Below, one piece after another: positions 22,453 through 34,390 of a stretch of 64,000 nucleotides of DNA. The stretch's first letter is position 1, and each line of letters opens with the position of its first letter. The stretch lies in the NCBI GenBank assembly GCA_022605405.1, contig JABYQQ010000015.1, forward strand, positions 372,001 through 436,000, in the 5' to 3' direction. The notes under the pieces were generated by a model. The model had not been told where the DNA came from and made no database searches. It saw only the letters and a list, made by a program, of their open reading frames with translations. Made by a program: the position numbers and the translations under genes. This stretch comes from Earliella scabrosa. Lineage: Eukaryota > Basidiomycota > Agaricomycetes > Polyporales > Polyporaceae.

Positions 22453-25400
22453 TCATGCGCCTCTTCGAGTGCGTGTGCGTGTAGCAGCCGCGGGAGCAAT
22501 ATCCTTTGTCTTCTCCTTCCCCTTCCCCTTGTCGGACGGGAGCATTGACCTCTCTACTGCTTGACGCAACCGGATGATGTCGTGTACCCAGTTGGTCTTC
22601 TCACCTTCCTTCATAGCAATGTTGTGGAGGCGTTGTTCCTCGTTCGGTGAGAGTAATCCGATCGTTCTCCTGTGCCCCGTACGCCACAAGAGAAGTTGCA
22701 GAATTGCCTCTTGCAGGAGAACGTTGTTGCAGTACTGCATATAAGCCCGATCAGGATGAGATGCCGTTAGACCAGAATTGAGATCGATCTAACCGTTAAT
22801 TTCTCGACTGCGTCGAGGTCGTAGAATGACATGTGTCGCCCAGTACGCAGCGTGGCATCAGCTGTCGCGTTGGCATGCTCTGTGGTCAGGGCGTCCAAGC
22901 TCTGGTTCTGGACCAGGTCAGCCTACACATCTTTCAGCCTGATGACAACATTGATGACGGGCAAGGCATAGCTCGCACCTCGGACGACCTCGGATATTCA
23001 TCCGCCCCGTTGACACTAGACACATGTTCAGGGACGTCCGGCTGCAGATCACTCGTTAGCACCCGTCCGGAAACCTCGCCAACTGCCGCATACACTAACT
23101 TCATGCCCTAGAAGATTCTGGCGAACTGCGAGCTCCTCCTCCTGACAAAACAATGACATATGAGACATGACATGACACGCATATAACTCGTTGTTCACGC
23201 ACGTCTGTCCCGATTTCTGTCGGGCCAATTGAGGATGGCGGTGCTTCGGTCTCAGAAGGTGCTAATATCTGTGGCAGACAGGCGGTGGCATCGATTAGCT
23301 ATATCATCGACAAATCACCGCGAAATGAATTATGGACCGTACCTCCGTGTCGCCCATCGAGAGATCCGAGGTCGGGGTGAGCACGCTGTCACCGTCGCTG
23401 TCCTGGAAGGAGCACCGCATGAGCTTCCATGCATTGTAAGACATCGGAATGCGGTGAGTCATCCAACTTACGTGGCCGTCGGGTTGATCTTGGCCAGCCC
23501 GTCCATTCTCGACAGCGTAGAGTTTGTCGCGGGGATACTCGAAATTTAGCCCCATTTCCCGTCTTCTGTCACGTCTCCTTGCCCAACATCGCACGTAGTA
23601 CGCAAGTTCCTCCTTCTCCTTGGCATTGAGACTTCCCCGAAGCGGAACCATGTCAAGGACCTTCTGTCGTGCTCCGCCCCCACGCATGAAAGCTTCGTGA
23701 CGGGCTCTCGAAGGTTCATATTTGTTCTCGATGGCGGCCGCGAGCACAGGTTTGATATATTCGAACTCCTCGGCGACCGTGAAATCGTATTCGAAAGTTG
23801 ATGGATCGGGGGCAGGCATGTCGGGGAGAGGGCTTGAGGCACGGAGAGTTGCCTCGTCTTCCGGTGCGAACGGGCGACTGAAGTCCTCTACATCGTCCAG
23901 CTCGTCCAACTCGTCGTTGTCATAGTCGAGACCGTAATTGCCCGTAGACTCGCCGAGCTGAAGTTCAATGATATGAGATTCATCAGCCACCCACTCAGCA
24001 CGCCTATGCATCCTACAGCACGCGCACATACATTGCAAGTACCAAACTCCTCGTCTGTCGTTGTATAGAACCAGTCCGAGTCGAGCACTGACACAGTCCC
24101 GTCGAAGAAAAGCACCTTGTACTTCGGCTTCTGGGAGGGCTTCAGCGGCTTGACGTATTCCAGCAGCTTCGCGGGCCAGTACTGCGTTCGTGTCTTCCCC
24201 TCTTTCGCTAGAACAAGCTCGCCCGGGAGCTCGTATAACATGTTCGCCGAGGGTGCGCGCCATCGTCGCCCAGGCTTGCTGAGTAGCAGGTTCAAGTCGT
24301 CATCGAAGTCTGAGAGCCCAGCGACCTTATCCTTCCCTTTGGTATTGCTCTTGGACTTGTCTGGCTTCGAGGAGGCGGGCGCATACTGAGTTGGCGGAAG
24401 AAGCACTGCGTCGCTCTCGTCTTCGTTCGCCCGTACCATGAGGTCACGAGCCTCCTGCCACGCAGTGAGGAGGTCTAACTTGCGCTTCTTGCGAGGAGAG
24501 GAGCGCAGAGGTCCCGGGTGTGATGGTCTGTAATTGCTTTCGTTGAAGCGAATGCGAGCGTCGAGCATCATGGAGCGTACGTTGGAGGCGGATGGACTGG
24601 GGATACTCAACCGCCTGTCTCCGTCCATACCAGGCGGGTGACCGTATAGCGTGACGCGCATCAACGGTTTCGGAAGCTCAACCTGGAAATAGAGATGTCA
24701 TTTTTGTGAGTCTGCGAACCTCTACATAGTTAGTCTGTAAGAACCTTCGCCGGCCACCATAGTGTGTCTTCTCCATCGTCCTCTTTACAGTCCGCGAGAT
24801 TGCCTTTCATATCTATGCTGACCCAGACGAGACTTCCGGTCTCGGTCTCGTCGGAGCTTTCATCATCCGTGGAGTCTAACGGGGCAAAGAGATTATCAAG
24901 TGACTTCGACTGGGCTACAGCCTGTTGTCTTATGACAGTCGTAGTCTTCGGGTTGAGTTGAGATTGCGCGCGCATGAATTGACGAGCGAGCCTTGGTGCA
25001 ATGTTGGTCGTGGGCGGGAACGCATGTTTCTTCTTCCTCGCCGGAGACGACGGTGGAGCAGAACTATCGATGTCTACCTCGGATGAAGACGGCGACAAGG
25101 GACGTTTGCGCGAGTCCTTCCCGTTGGAAGTTGATGAGTTGGCCGCCTTCGTTGTGGCGTCGGGACTGTCAGAGCCAGAGATCGTGTTACGGCGCGCGTG
25201 CTTCGTACGGGGAGGGTCTTCGTGCCGTCCTACTCCGATTTCGGGGTCGGACAGGGCCATGGACGAATTCTCGAGAGAAGATAATGGAGAGGAAGACCTT
25301 GCATGACTATTCCATTGGCTCCGCCCGCCACGCCCGTGCCCATCGCCCTGACTACCGCCACCATTCGTCGCAGGCCTACTGGGAGAGGACCCGAGCAGAA

Positions 25401-25641
25401 TCAACGCGCTCGGACGCGTCGGCGAAGCAGAGGTGCTAGTGCCAGCGCGAGAGGTCGAAGGCGACTGCTTGAACTTGCGCTTGCCACCATACGTCACCTT
25501 CACTGCGCTCCTCGGAGTGGAAGGCTCCCCGAACGACACCTCCCCGACGTGTTCCGTGTCCGACGACGCCGGCATGGGTGAGCTCTCCAGCTGCTCAGCG
25601 GTCCTTCGAGAGGCCTTCTGGGAAGCGACGCGTCGCGACAT
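22453..25641 (-). CDS. Protein with two PWWP/Tudor-like modules
   Basis: Predicted nuclear protein of 914 aa from eight exons, every one ending in phase 0: 24745-25641, 24032-24682, 23343-23957, 23203-23268, 23100-23141, 22979-23041, 22794-22922, 22453-22734. The first 270 residues are disordered and Ser-rich with basic patches (SPARKKKHAF). A PWWP-type core, GSLVWVSIDMKG then TLWWPAK, spans the exon 1/2 junction. A second one, PGELVLAKEG, TQYWPAKLL and YKVLFFDGTVSVLDSDWFYT, sits near residues 450-510. Between them is another basic signal (SPRKKRKLD). The C-terminal part has a helical block that includes FYDLDAVEKLTYCNNVLLQ and ends in a Lys-rich tail. A role as a chromatin or histone-mark reader is inferred from the modules. 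I do not recognise the specific family. Confidence 0.75.
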
Positions 25642-26159
25642 GTTGGTGTTACGGTCGACGCCACGCTCGACTCTTGCAGCGAGGTATACGCGCCGATCTG
25701 GTGTCTTCCGGCGATTACGGAGCAGACGGAGGAAATTCGATGGAGCCCCGGGTGTCCAGTAGATGCTCGCGAGCAGTCAAGCTAGGATAGGTCGAGTGTT
25801 AGATGAAGCGTTTCGGTGGGTGTATGCGCGCGCGAACGGAGGGATGGTTGTGGGAGCAAAGAGGGATGTGGGGAAGTAGACTGTGCCGGGACATATGCCC
25901 CAAGCGCGTGTCATAACGCGCCTCCTGCCGAACGCGCTCAGTCACAACGTGACAACTTTCACCACCGTACAACCACCTAAGTTTGTGTTTGGACGCGTCT
26001 TTGCGTTGCACGCTACGTTTTTCGTTCTTGGTCGGCACTTTCTCAAGGTGATGACGCGCATGCAAGTAGTCTTTTGACACCATGGTTACTTAAGGAATGT
26101 GTTGAACCACCATGTACAAGTACGCGACAGCTACGTATGCCATTGGCATTGGCAAACCC

Positions 26160-26880
26160 TCAAAGGAAGAAGGCAGTGAAAAGAATGACAACTCCCATTG
26201 ACACACCCATAGCCGACGCTATCCTCTCCGCGCTGTTGTCTGCCCCGGTCTGCGTGGCGCCCGTCTCGGTGGGGGTCTCAACTGGAGTCACCTCAACGGT
26301 GGGGGTCGCTCCTGAAGGAGGGTTAGCGCCATCGCCCGGACTGGTTGGCGGGTTAGTGGGAGCCGCCGCATTTCCTTGCACAACGAAGCCGGTCGCGGTC
26401 TCCTGCACAGTGTATGTCTGCAAGCCTTCGTCACCGGAGGCGACCACAGTGCACAGAGCAAGACCGTTGCTAATCCCACAGCCTTCCGACATGGACAGGC
26501 CCAATGCGCTGTCGTCGTACACGAGTTGAGCATCCGTCGGGCCAGCAACAAGCGTTGCTGAGTGTCGCACAAACGTGTCAGTCTACGGAGACGCAGAGGT
26601 TCAAAACGAGATGCGCGCACCAGAATGGATTATGCCTGGTGCATCCTCGTAAGTCCCACTCGGCACTCCGGGGCCTATCCTCCAAGTGGTACGCCCCTGG
26701 TCATCCACGCCTTCGATGTCCGCGGTAATGGCCTGAGCATCGAAGCCCGGGATGTACAACGTCGTCTCAGCGGCAACCACTACTAGTACACTCTATGCTT
26801 AGTCCAGCTGACCAGTCCTTGAGACTCGGGGACGCACCAGAAGCCCAAAGAGCAAGACTTGCTACAGCCCAGGTCCTCAT
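26160..26880 (-). CDS. Small secreted, probably GPI-anchored protein
   Basis: 200 aa from three exons (26838-26880, 26621-26782, 26160-26557). The N-terminus, MRTWAVASLALWASVVVAAE, is a clear signal peptide that is only complete after removing the first intron. The mature part has four cysteines (EGCG, ALCTV and others) and no recognised enzyme motif. A Thr/Pro-rich stretch of about 45 residues follows (TPTVEVTPVETPTETG). The extreme C-terminus, ASAMGVSMGVVILFTAFFL, is hydrophobic and stops immediately, as in GPI-attachment signals. It is probably a cell-wall or surface protein of unknown function, of a kind common in basidiomycetes. Confidence 0.8.
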
Positions 26881-27893
26881 CTTGTCCAACAGGCGGGTAT
26901 ACGATGATGCTTCAGGCGCAGGGCGCGGGACGAAGAGGCGGATGCGAGGCGACGTGAGGGTGCAGACTGAGAGAGAAAATATTGTTAGGCTGCGCCACAC
27001 TCTCCTACAGGTTTTGAGCACCCCGTGGTCGTGCCTGCGATATTAATGGACACAGTCTGAATCAGTCAAATACATATGTTTGCCGGCGCCCCGCCGTAGT
27101 GATGCGATGTACGACACCGATCAGGGAGAGTCAGGAGTACTTTCGACTGAAGTCGAAAAACATACGAGCCATATGCATACGGATGGTAAGTACTTGGGCC
27201 TGTCAGTCACGTCCTTACAGACTGAAGGCGAGGCCGGACCGAGGGATCCATGCATATGAGCATCCTTTGTTGAGGCTGCAAACACCAGTGGGTACGTACC
27301 CACAAGAAGTACTTACACTGGAGATCCGTTCGCAAGCAACCCGAAGAAGGCCGTACAGCGTTAGATCAGAAATGGCATGCGGTCAAAACCACGTCGATCT
27401 GCGGGCGCATCAAAAAGCGCATCAGATGATGCGCCGGTCCAGAAGAGAAAAAAAATCATTCCCCGCCAAATATCATACATTTCTGCGCCAACTTCCAAAC
27501 ACCAGTCGCTCTGACCGACTTCAGATAACCAAGTCATGAATGGAAGCATATATGTAGTGCGGTGACAAGGTCAACGAGACAGAGACAGTAGAAAACGACA
27601 TATGAGCGAGCTGGTACACTACACACACTAAGATGCGACAAGACGAGAGGCGCACGACAGATATAGATATACGTATCGTAAGATGTATGCAGCAATATGA
27701 GCAGTGGGGGGAGCAACGGGCGCGGGGAGCACGATGCCAAAGAGGACAACACAACACGAGAGCTTACACTAGTCTACAAAGTACCACAAAACCAAAACAG
27801 CTGGCCAGCATACATACATGATATGCATACGTACACGAGCATGACCCCGTCCATGATGGCCATGGCGGGACCACAGCCTCGCATGAGCCTATG
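26881..27893. other. Intergenic region, no gene seen
   Basis: About 1 kb between two minus-strand genes. It is slightly AT-richer than coding sequence, with TACATACATGATATGCATAC-type repeats near 27810-27830. It should contain the 3' end of the downstream Zn2Cys6 gene transcript and the promoter of the secreted-protein gene. Confidence 0.5.
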
Positions 27894-30800
27894 TTATACC
27901 GTCACCGCAGACGCATGCTGCTGGTCGAGCGCCATGTCGAGGCCAAGATCGCCAGCATTGAGGTGCTGCTCTTGCTGCTGCTGCATCCCGCCGCCGCGAA
28001 CAGGCGAGCTCGACCCCGACGGCAGCGGCGACATCCACAAGCGAGGGGTGATCAGCCCGCTCCCGCCCGCGCCATAAACGAAGCCCCCGCTGAGGCTCTC
28101 GACCGAGTTCGACGACCCTACAACGGTCGGCACATCAGCACCAGCCCCACCCGACTCAGAAGTCGAACGAAATCGCACGCACCAGGCACAAGCACGCTGT
28201 CCCAGAATTCGGAGCTCAGGATGCTGTCCATCGAGAGCACGTTCATGTCCATCCCGCTGGGGTGCGGTGCCATCGTTGGCGGGAACGTCGAGATGTCCGC
28301 GACAGGGCCCATCTCGCCGCTGTACCCGAAGCTGTCCATCGCCAGCGCCTCCGGTGGGAGCGACAGGCCCTGCGCGTGTGCGTGCACGCTGTGGCCGTTG
28401 ACGTGCCCGTGTCCATTAACCTGCTGTGGTGGGGGCATGTGCGAGCTGCTGGACGCCGCATGCGCATCCTGCACCCCGGTGGCCTCCCCGTCGGCCTGCT
28501 GTTGCTCCGCTCCCTCTGTTCGTGACGTGACGAGCGCGCGGAGGAAGCAGCTGTACAGCGCCGGCGTGTGCAGGTTCCCGACCGAGACCTGGTCAAAGAC
28601 GTTTGCAACATCGGTCACTATCGCGATCGTCTTCTGCTCGTGGTCGAGGAACGCTTGGAACTCGGGACGGATGAGCTGTGGGGGGAGCGCCACGTCAGTC
28701 GCGCGATGGACCAGATAGACACATCCGCATGACCCACCTTCAACAAGCTCAGGACCGCATACGAGCCCATGACGAAGTGCGAGTCCGGCGCGTACTGGAG
28801 GTACCCCGACGGCCCCATCTCGTCCCTCAAAATCGTCGCGCAGCTGATGGCCGACGAGTGACACCGGGCGAAGAAATGGCCGATGTCGACCGCCGATCGC
28901 TCGAGCGCGTTTTGCAGCCCGAACGCGTTGATGGTGAGCATCGCGTAATGGAAGTAGAAGTTCGCGATCAGCATCCGGTACTTCTGCACGTACTCGCTTT
29001 CGCCTGTTCCCCGTCCACGCATGCAGCGAAGCACACCACACGCGACGACAAACGCGCACACACAACCGCATTCCAGTCAGGCACAGCGTATCAACGAAGA
29101 GGGCTGCGCGGATGACTTACCCGTGACGTGGCGGACGTTGAGCCACTCGTGGTGCCAGGCGAGCAACTGCGTCTCCATGGTCTTGATGACCAACAGAAAA
29201 TCGCACTCGACCTGCAGGCCCGACGAATTCGTCGTCCCAGAGTACAGCAAATCAAGACTGCGCGTCAAGATCCGTTGTAGGTCCTGTGTCGCGCGATAGC
29301 CGGTCAGCGTCTACGCTTGTGGGTCCACGATCGACGGACGGAGGACGCACCGCGTAGCCCGCTAGCGCGCTATCGGACGGGATTGCGCCCGGCGACCGAG
29401 CCCACTGCGACGCATTCCGAATCATGTAGCTGTCCATCGTAATCATGTCACATAAACGCAGGCGGCAACGTCACCGGCACCACCGACAAGCGAATGCAAG
29501 AAGGGAACGCGTCAGCACCCGCAGAGTAAAGGGTCCGAGTGTGAACGACGTACTCTTCCTTGATCGAGTACGGCTTGCCCATCTGCGCGCTGAAAGACCG
29601 GTCGAGGCAGAAGCAGATAATCCACGTCCTCTCCCGGTTGCGGACCTCGCGGTCGCGCGCACGCCCTTCCGGCGTATCCGGACTGCCCACTGTCGACCGT
29701 CGGTGCAAGTTCAAGTCGGTACCCATCCTATGGTGAGATGATGTCAGAAGCGCGATGTGGGTAAAACACGACAAATGGAGTAGTCAGTGCGCGTCCTACC
29801 CCGCGTTGGGGAAGGTCATATGAAGGAAGATACGCAGATCGTCGCAACGCCCGAACCAGCACCGAGATGGGCCATGCGAATGCATGAGGACGAGGGAGAA
29901 GAAGGTACCCACCTGATAGCCATCCCTAGGAGCATCCATGTTTGATCTTGTTCGTACCTCTGCACGGGACCACAACCCCACAGTACATTGATGATGTACG
30001 CCTGGACAATCTCGACGGATTTGTATCCACGAGCCGGGACCTGGAAGGTGAGCTTCCTGGCCAAGTCCCATAGCTTGGCGTGCAAGTCTGGGCGAGCGTC
30101 ATAGAATCGCGATGCGGCGGCGCAGACTATACAGGCGACATTAATCAGCAACAGGATAGGGGTCAGAGACCGAGGGGATGCTCACTCGAGGTCAGGAGGA
30201 AGGGCGAACGCGAGCAGACCAATGAGGGAGTGTGGAATTCAGGGTCGAGAAAAGGTGCTTGTACCTGTTGCCCAGGGATAAGTCAGGAGATAACTCGGAT
30301 TCTATGCTTCAAACTCACATTGAGATGATCGAAGTAGCTATAATGTCCGTCGGTCAATTCAGTGCGCAACATGGGGTCAGACTTCTCTAGTGTTCTCCGG
30401 CGTGAATGCGGCAAGTAATGGAACTTACATTTTGAACAACGCGACGACCTCCTCCGTGCTGACAAAGCTGAGCATCTCAGGTTGTACTTGTCGCTCGATG
30501 TAAAGTCGCCGTAGCGGCAGAATCGTCATAGGCCCTGGACGATGCGTGAGACCGGAGCTCCGCATCAATTATAGAGTGTATGAACACAGGCACTCACCAG
30601 GTTTAAAGTAGACCTCGCTTGCAACGCCAACCTTGCCGCTCTTGTCGTCGGACGCATCTCCAGCAGACATGGTCTTGGAACTCGACTGGTTTCTTCTGTT
30701 GGCTAGACTTGCCTCAGCGAGCAGACCAAGGGGGTTGAGTGTGTTGTCGGGCAGGGAGTGCATTTTGGGCGATGTCGGGGCATGATGCGAATGCGAGTGG

Positions 30801-31711
30801 TGTCGATGGCCAGGGGAAGGGGGAGGAGAAGGCGAATTGATCAGCGCCTGTACGTTTTGAGCTTGAAGTGAAGGCGAGGGAGACCGAGAGAGGATTCCAG
30901 ACGCAAGAGTAGGGTTACCGAGAGAGCGCAGCACAGTGTCAAGAGTGCGCTCCATTTTACGGAGAGAACGCGTCAGAATCTCGTGTTTCCTGGGGCTGCA
31001 ACTTAGCTTGCGTGGATAGCGGGTCCGTGAGTACGCGACACTCACTTGGTAGATCGCTTGCCACGATTGGACTCCTCGAAGATACACTCATGATTGCCGG
31101 TCTGACACCTCTTACAGGGAGGACCGTTCTCGGCTCCGACGCACTTCATTTTGAGCCGGCGGCAGACGGTACATGCTCTGGGGCGAGGTGAGGGGAATAC
31201 AAAGACGCGTCATGGCGAGTACATACCGTGCACCACGGGTTGGCTTCGCCTTTGCCTCGTCCCCTTTCTCCGTGCTGGGACTTTGCGCCTCTCCATCATC
31301 ATCCTGACGTGCCCGCTTGCTGTTGTGATCATTGCTGAAGCTGGCAGAGGACGACGGTCGCTTGCCGTTGGCATTTGAGCTAAAAGAGATGGTGTCATTT
31401 GGTGGGGTGCCGACGGTTTCAGAACCATGTGAAGACGGTGAAGAGAGGCTCGCGGGAAGGGTCAGGTGGGGCGGGGGCATGTGTTGAGGATGTTGTGGGT
31501 AGCCATAGTATTGAGGGGGGTAAAGGGCGAGGGCGGGGTCTATAGGGACCGACGGCGAGGGCGGCTGTTGCATCTGGAGAGCTAAGGGGTGTTCGTGAGG
31601 ATGGTGGAGGGTGATGGACTGGGACGAGTATGGGGACTGGTGGTGATGGTGTCGGTGGTGGTGGACTGTCTGTGGAAGATAGTAGTCGGCGTAAGCGAGA
31701 GGAGAAGACAT
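27894..31711 (-). CDS. Zn(II)2Cys6 transcription factor with fungal-specific domain
   Basis: 941 aa from thirteen exons: 31227-31711, 31046-31177, 30598-30989, 30429-30534, 30319-30337 (only 19 nt), 30186-30264, 29913-30126, 29554-29727, 29351-29429, 29121-29283, 28738-29003, 28183-28675, 27894-28117. The zinc cluster ACTVCRRLKMKCVG, followed by PPCKRCQTGNHECIF, lies at about residues 162-192. It is followed by SNRGKRSTKKHEI and a coiled coil (LRKMERTLDTVLRSLG). The fungal transcription-factor middle domain covers about residues 330-620, with IYFDHLN, SRSPFLLTSI, ARGYKSVEIVQAYIIN, LLGMAIRMGTDLNLHR and NRERTWIICFCLDRS. The N-terminus is His-rich and the C-terminus Gln/Ser-rich. The gene it controls is unknown. 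It resembles the priB group of basidiomycete regulators, but I cannot confirm that here. Confidence 0.9.
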
Positions 31712-32640
31712 GACGGGAAAGGAGGGAGGAGGGATGTGCGGGAACTGACTTTGGGCTGAAAGGAGATTGCAGCGAGCTTAAAGGAAGGCGAGGTTTCTTT
31801 TCTCGAGATGTGCGGACGAGTTCACGTGTATTGGGAGGCCGGGAGAGTGGATCGGGGTGGGATTGGAAGAGGAGGAGAGGAAGGAGAGGGTGGCAGATGG
31901 GAGAGTGGTGACCGTGCGGAGACCGATTGTGGACAGAAGACGAGGGGGTCACGTCGAATTGTTGGGTAGCCAACGCCCGCCTGCTGTCACGCTTTGGGAA
32001 CGAGAGGGGGCGAGTGGGAAGAGCAGATCTGGCGACGGAGACGGAGAGGACTCGCAGGCGAGGACGAGCGCAGCTGCCAACCGAGTGCCCCTTCCCCAGA
32101 CTCTGCTTACTAGTGGCCATCCCCGGACTCTTCCCCGCCGTAGACGCTCGGCCCATCCGCCCGATCTCTGCTCCCGACCAATCACATCCCTCCTTATCGC
32201 CCGCCACGGCCCGCCCCCCGCGTCCCCGGCTCTCCCCCACACTTGATCTCCCCCTGTCCCCCTGTCGCGGCGGGCTCAGGCTGGGGCACAGACTGGCACA
32301 GGCGGCGGCCCTGCGCCGTCGGGGACGCTGCACCTGGACCACGCCCGCGGCGGCTCAGGACGCTGTCTGCTGCCTCTCGTCCGAGTATTCCGCGCTGTGG
32401 TCACGCCCCCGCGTAGCTATTCAGACTCGAGAAGCAGAACCTACCACCCGCCTTGCTCGATCGGCCCCGGTTTGGTACTCTTTCTCCCAACCCACCGTGC
32501 GACTCCTCGCGGTATTCTGCTCGAAACCCCGTCTCAGGTAGGTACAGAACTCCGCCCTCTGAGCTGTCACTGACACGCCAGTCACTCCACCAGCTTGCCT
32601 CTGACTTACGACAGCCCATCCTTCTCCTCCCACCACTTTG
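31712..32640. promoter_or_regulatory. GA-to-CT composition switch upstream of the Zn2Cys6 gene
   Basis: From 31712 to about 31960 the plus strand is purine-rich, which is the pyrimidine-rich promoter of the minus-strand regulator. From about 32150 rightward the plus strand is pyrimidine-rich. This mirror pattern is what two divergent promoters produce and suggests a plus-strand transcript starting near 32.6-33.0 kb. Confidence 0.4.
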
Positions 32641-34390
32641 GTTAAATCCCGCTTCCAGGCACGCGAACCTACCCCATCCTCGACCTCGGACCATCCTCCA
32701 CGTCTGTCATACCCCCAGCACCCAATCACTCCCTGTCTCCCTTCGCCTACTACCTCTTTCCACCCATCTCATCGCCTCGCTCGCCTCTTTCAAACTCTCT
32801 CACACCGTAATCAGACGCACTTTACCATGCCCCCATCCTCTCTCAGCTTCTCTCTCGCTTCCATCCTTTGTTCTCACAACCTTGCCTATACTGTTCTCCA
32901 CTACGCCTCATCCCGATTCACAGCGCTCGCTATCAACGTTCGATGTCGCCATTCTTCTCACTCCCGTAGCAATCCTCCATCTCGCCACTCCCATCGCCTT
33001 CCAGTCAATCCTTTCTCAGTTCTCACCCTCATCCTCTCTCGTGCGTTCCCATGTCTATCAGTGAAGTAGTATCAGTCACCAACACGCTTATCCGATCCGA
33101 TCCACTCAATCTGTCTGTGCTCCTCCTCACGACTCGCTTGCAGCTCCGCAACGGTGATTCCACCCTTCTTGTAACCCCGCGGTACTTCGCATCTGAATGT
33201 GAATCAGAACCTTCGTATACACTGTCCCTGCATCCGCACGCTCTCTACCGGTGTCTCCCAAGATTAGCTCGACGCACTGTACGTCAATTTCACCTCTTGC
33301 GAGTTGCACTGCACTCACGTCGTAACTCATTTACTCATCTTGAACGGTCGCTTGCACCGTGCCGTCACAGCTCCTCAGCTGCACTTCCAACTCGACGTAC
33401 TGATTGCACCCAGAGCGCATCCGCTTATCGACCTTGCAACGAATGCAACCACGAACAGAGTAGACGCCAGATGTCCTGCACGCGTGCCTCTCTCCAACAA
33501 TCCGCATGGCTCATACTTTCATAGAAACTATACCGCCACGCCACGCATCTCATCGGGGGCAATATGCTCGCAACTCAACACTAAGCACTCAGTCGACAAA
33601 CTTGGATCCTGCCCCTTGCCAGCGCCACATCCTCGCACGCTCTCCTCCGCCCGCGACTTACCGCTTTACCATATCCCCGGGCTGCCCGATGTACCAGTTT
33701 GTCCTTTCGAGGGTTTGTGGACGGTACCATTCGCCCGTTCCTCCCGCTTCACCATTCTCGAATCCCGAGGATGTCGCTTCTCGCACAATGCGGCACCTCC
33801 TGCCCGAAGTTGGAGCGTTCGGCACGACGTTTTCATCTGCCACACTCCCACTCCCCGTGCGCTCTGCGTCGCACCCAGGCACGAAATGGCGCCGCCCGAC
33901 TCCCACCGCCTATGTTTGTGCACAACAGGCTCAAAGGAGTCGACGGGGCCTCTCTATTTTTTGCGCTCGCCTTCGACCCCGACCTCGACCTCGACGCTGT
34001 GCGCCCCCGACTTGTTCCTCGCTCGGCTCTCCCGTCTGGGCTCAAATCCCCGTCGCTGCTTCCAGCGGCAGGAGTCTCGCGGCCTTCAACCATATTCCGA
34101 CCCCCCCCTTACGTCCGCGCCTTTGGCCTACGCGTCATCCCCGTTCCTCATCTCTTCCAGAAATACCGTCGCAGCTCGCGTGTCCTCATACCTCCAGTGC
34201 GCCCTCTCACGATATAGAGCGAACCGTCGTGAATGGGGCCAATCCGAGACTAGAATCACGGTCGCGACCTCGCACCCCCTCATGCGTGCATGTGGGCCGG
34301 CCTTCATTTCAGCGCACGAAGCCTGTCGCGTTTGAATCACGCCCCTTCATTTCCGGTCGCCACGACTGCGCCCTCGGTCCCGTCTAGGGA
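32641..34390. other. Pyrimidine-rich stretch, possible unassigned transcript
   Basis: The plus strand stays C/T-rich and low in complexity. Two long overlapping open frames (33304-34335 and 33506-34387) exist in different phases, with Arg/Pro/Ser-rich products and no family motif. They may be chance results of the base composition. A long leader or noncoding RNA is another possibility. Confidence 0.3.

Noticed and set aside
33304..34387. Two overlapping plus-strand frames of 343 and 293 codons
   Set aside because: They lie in different phases over the same bases, have biased composition and no motif; treated as chance or noncoding until RNA evidence exists.
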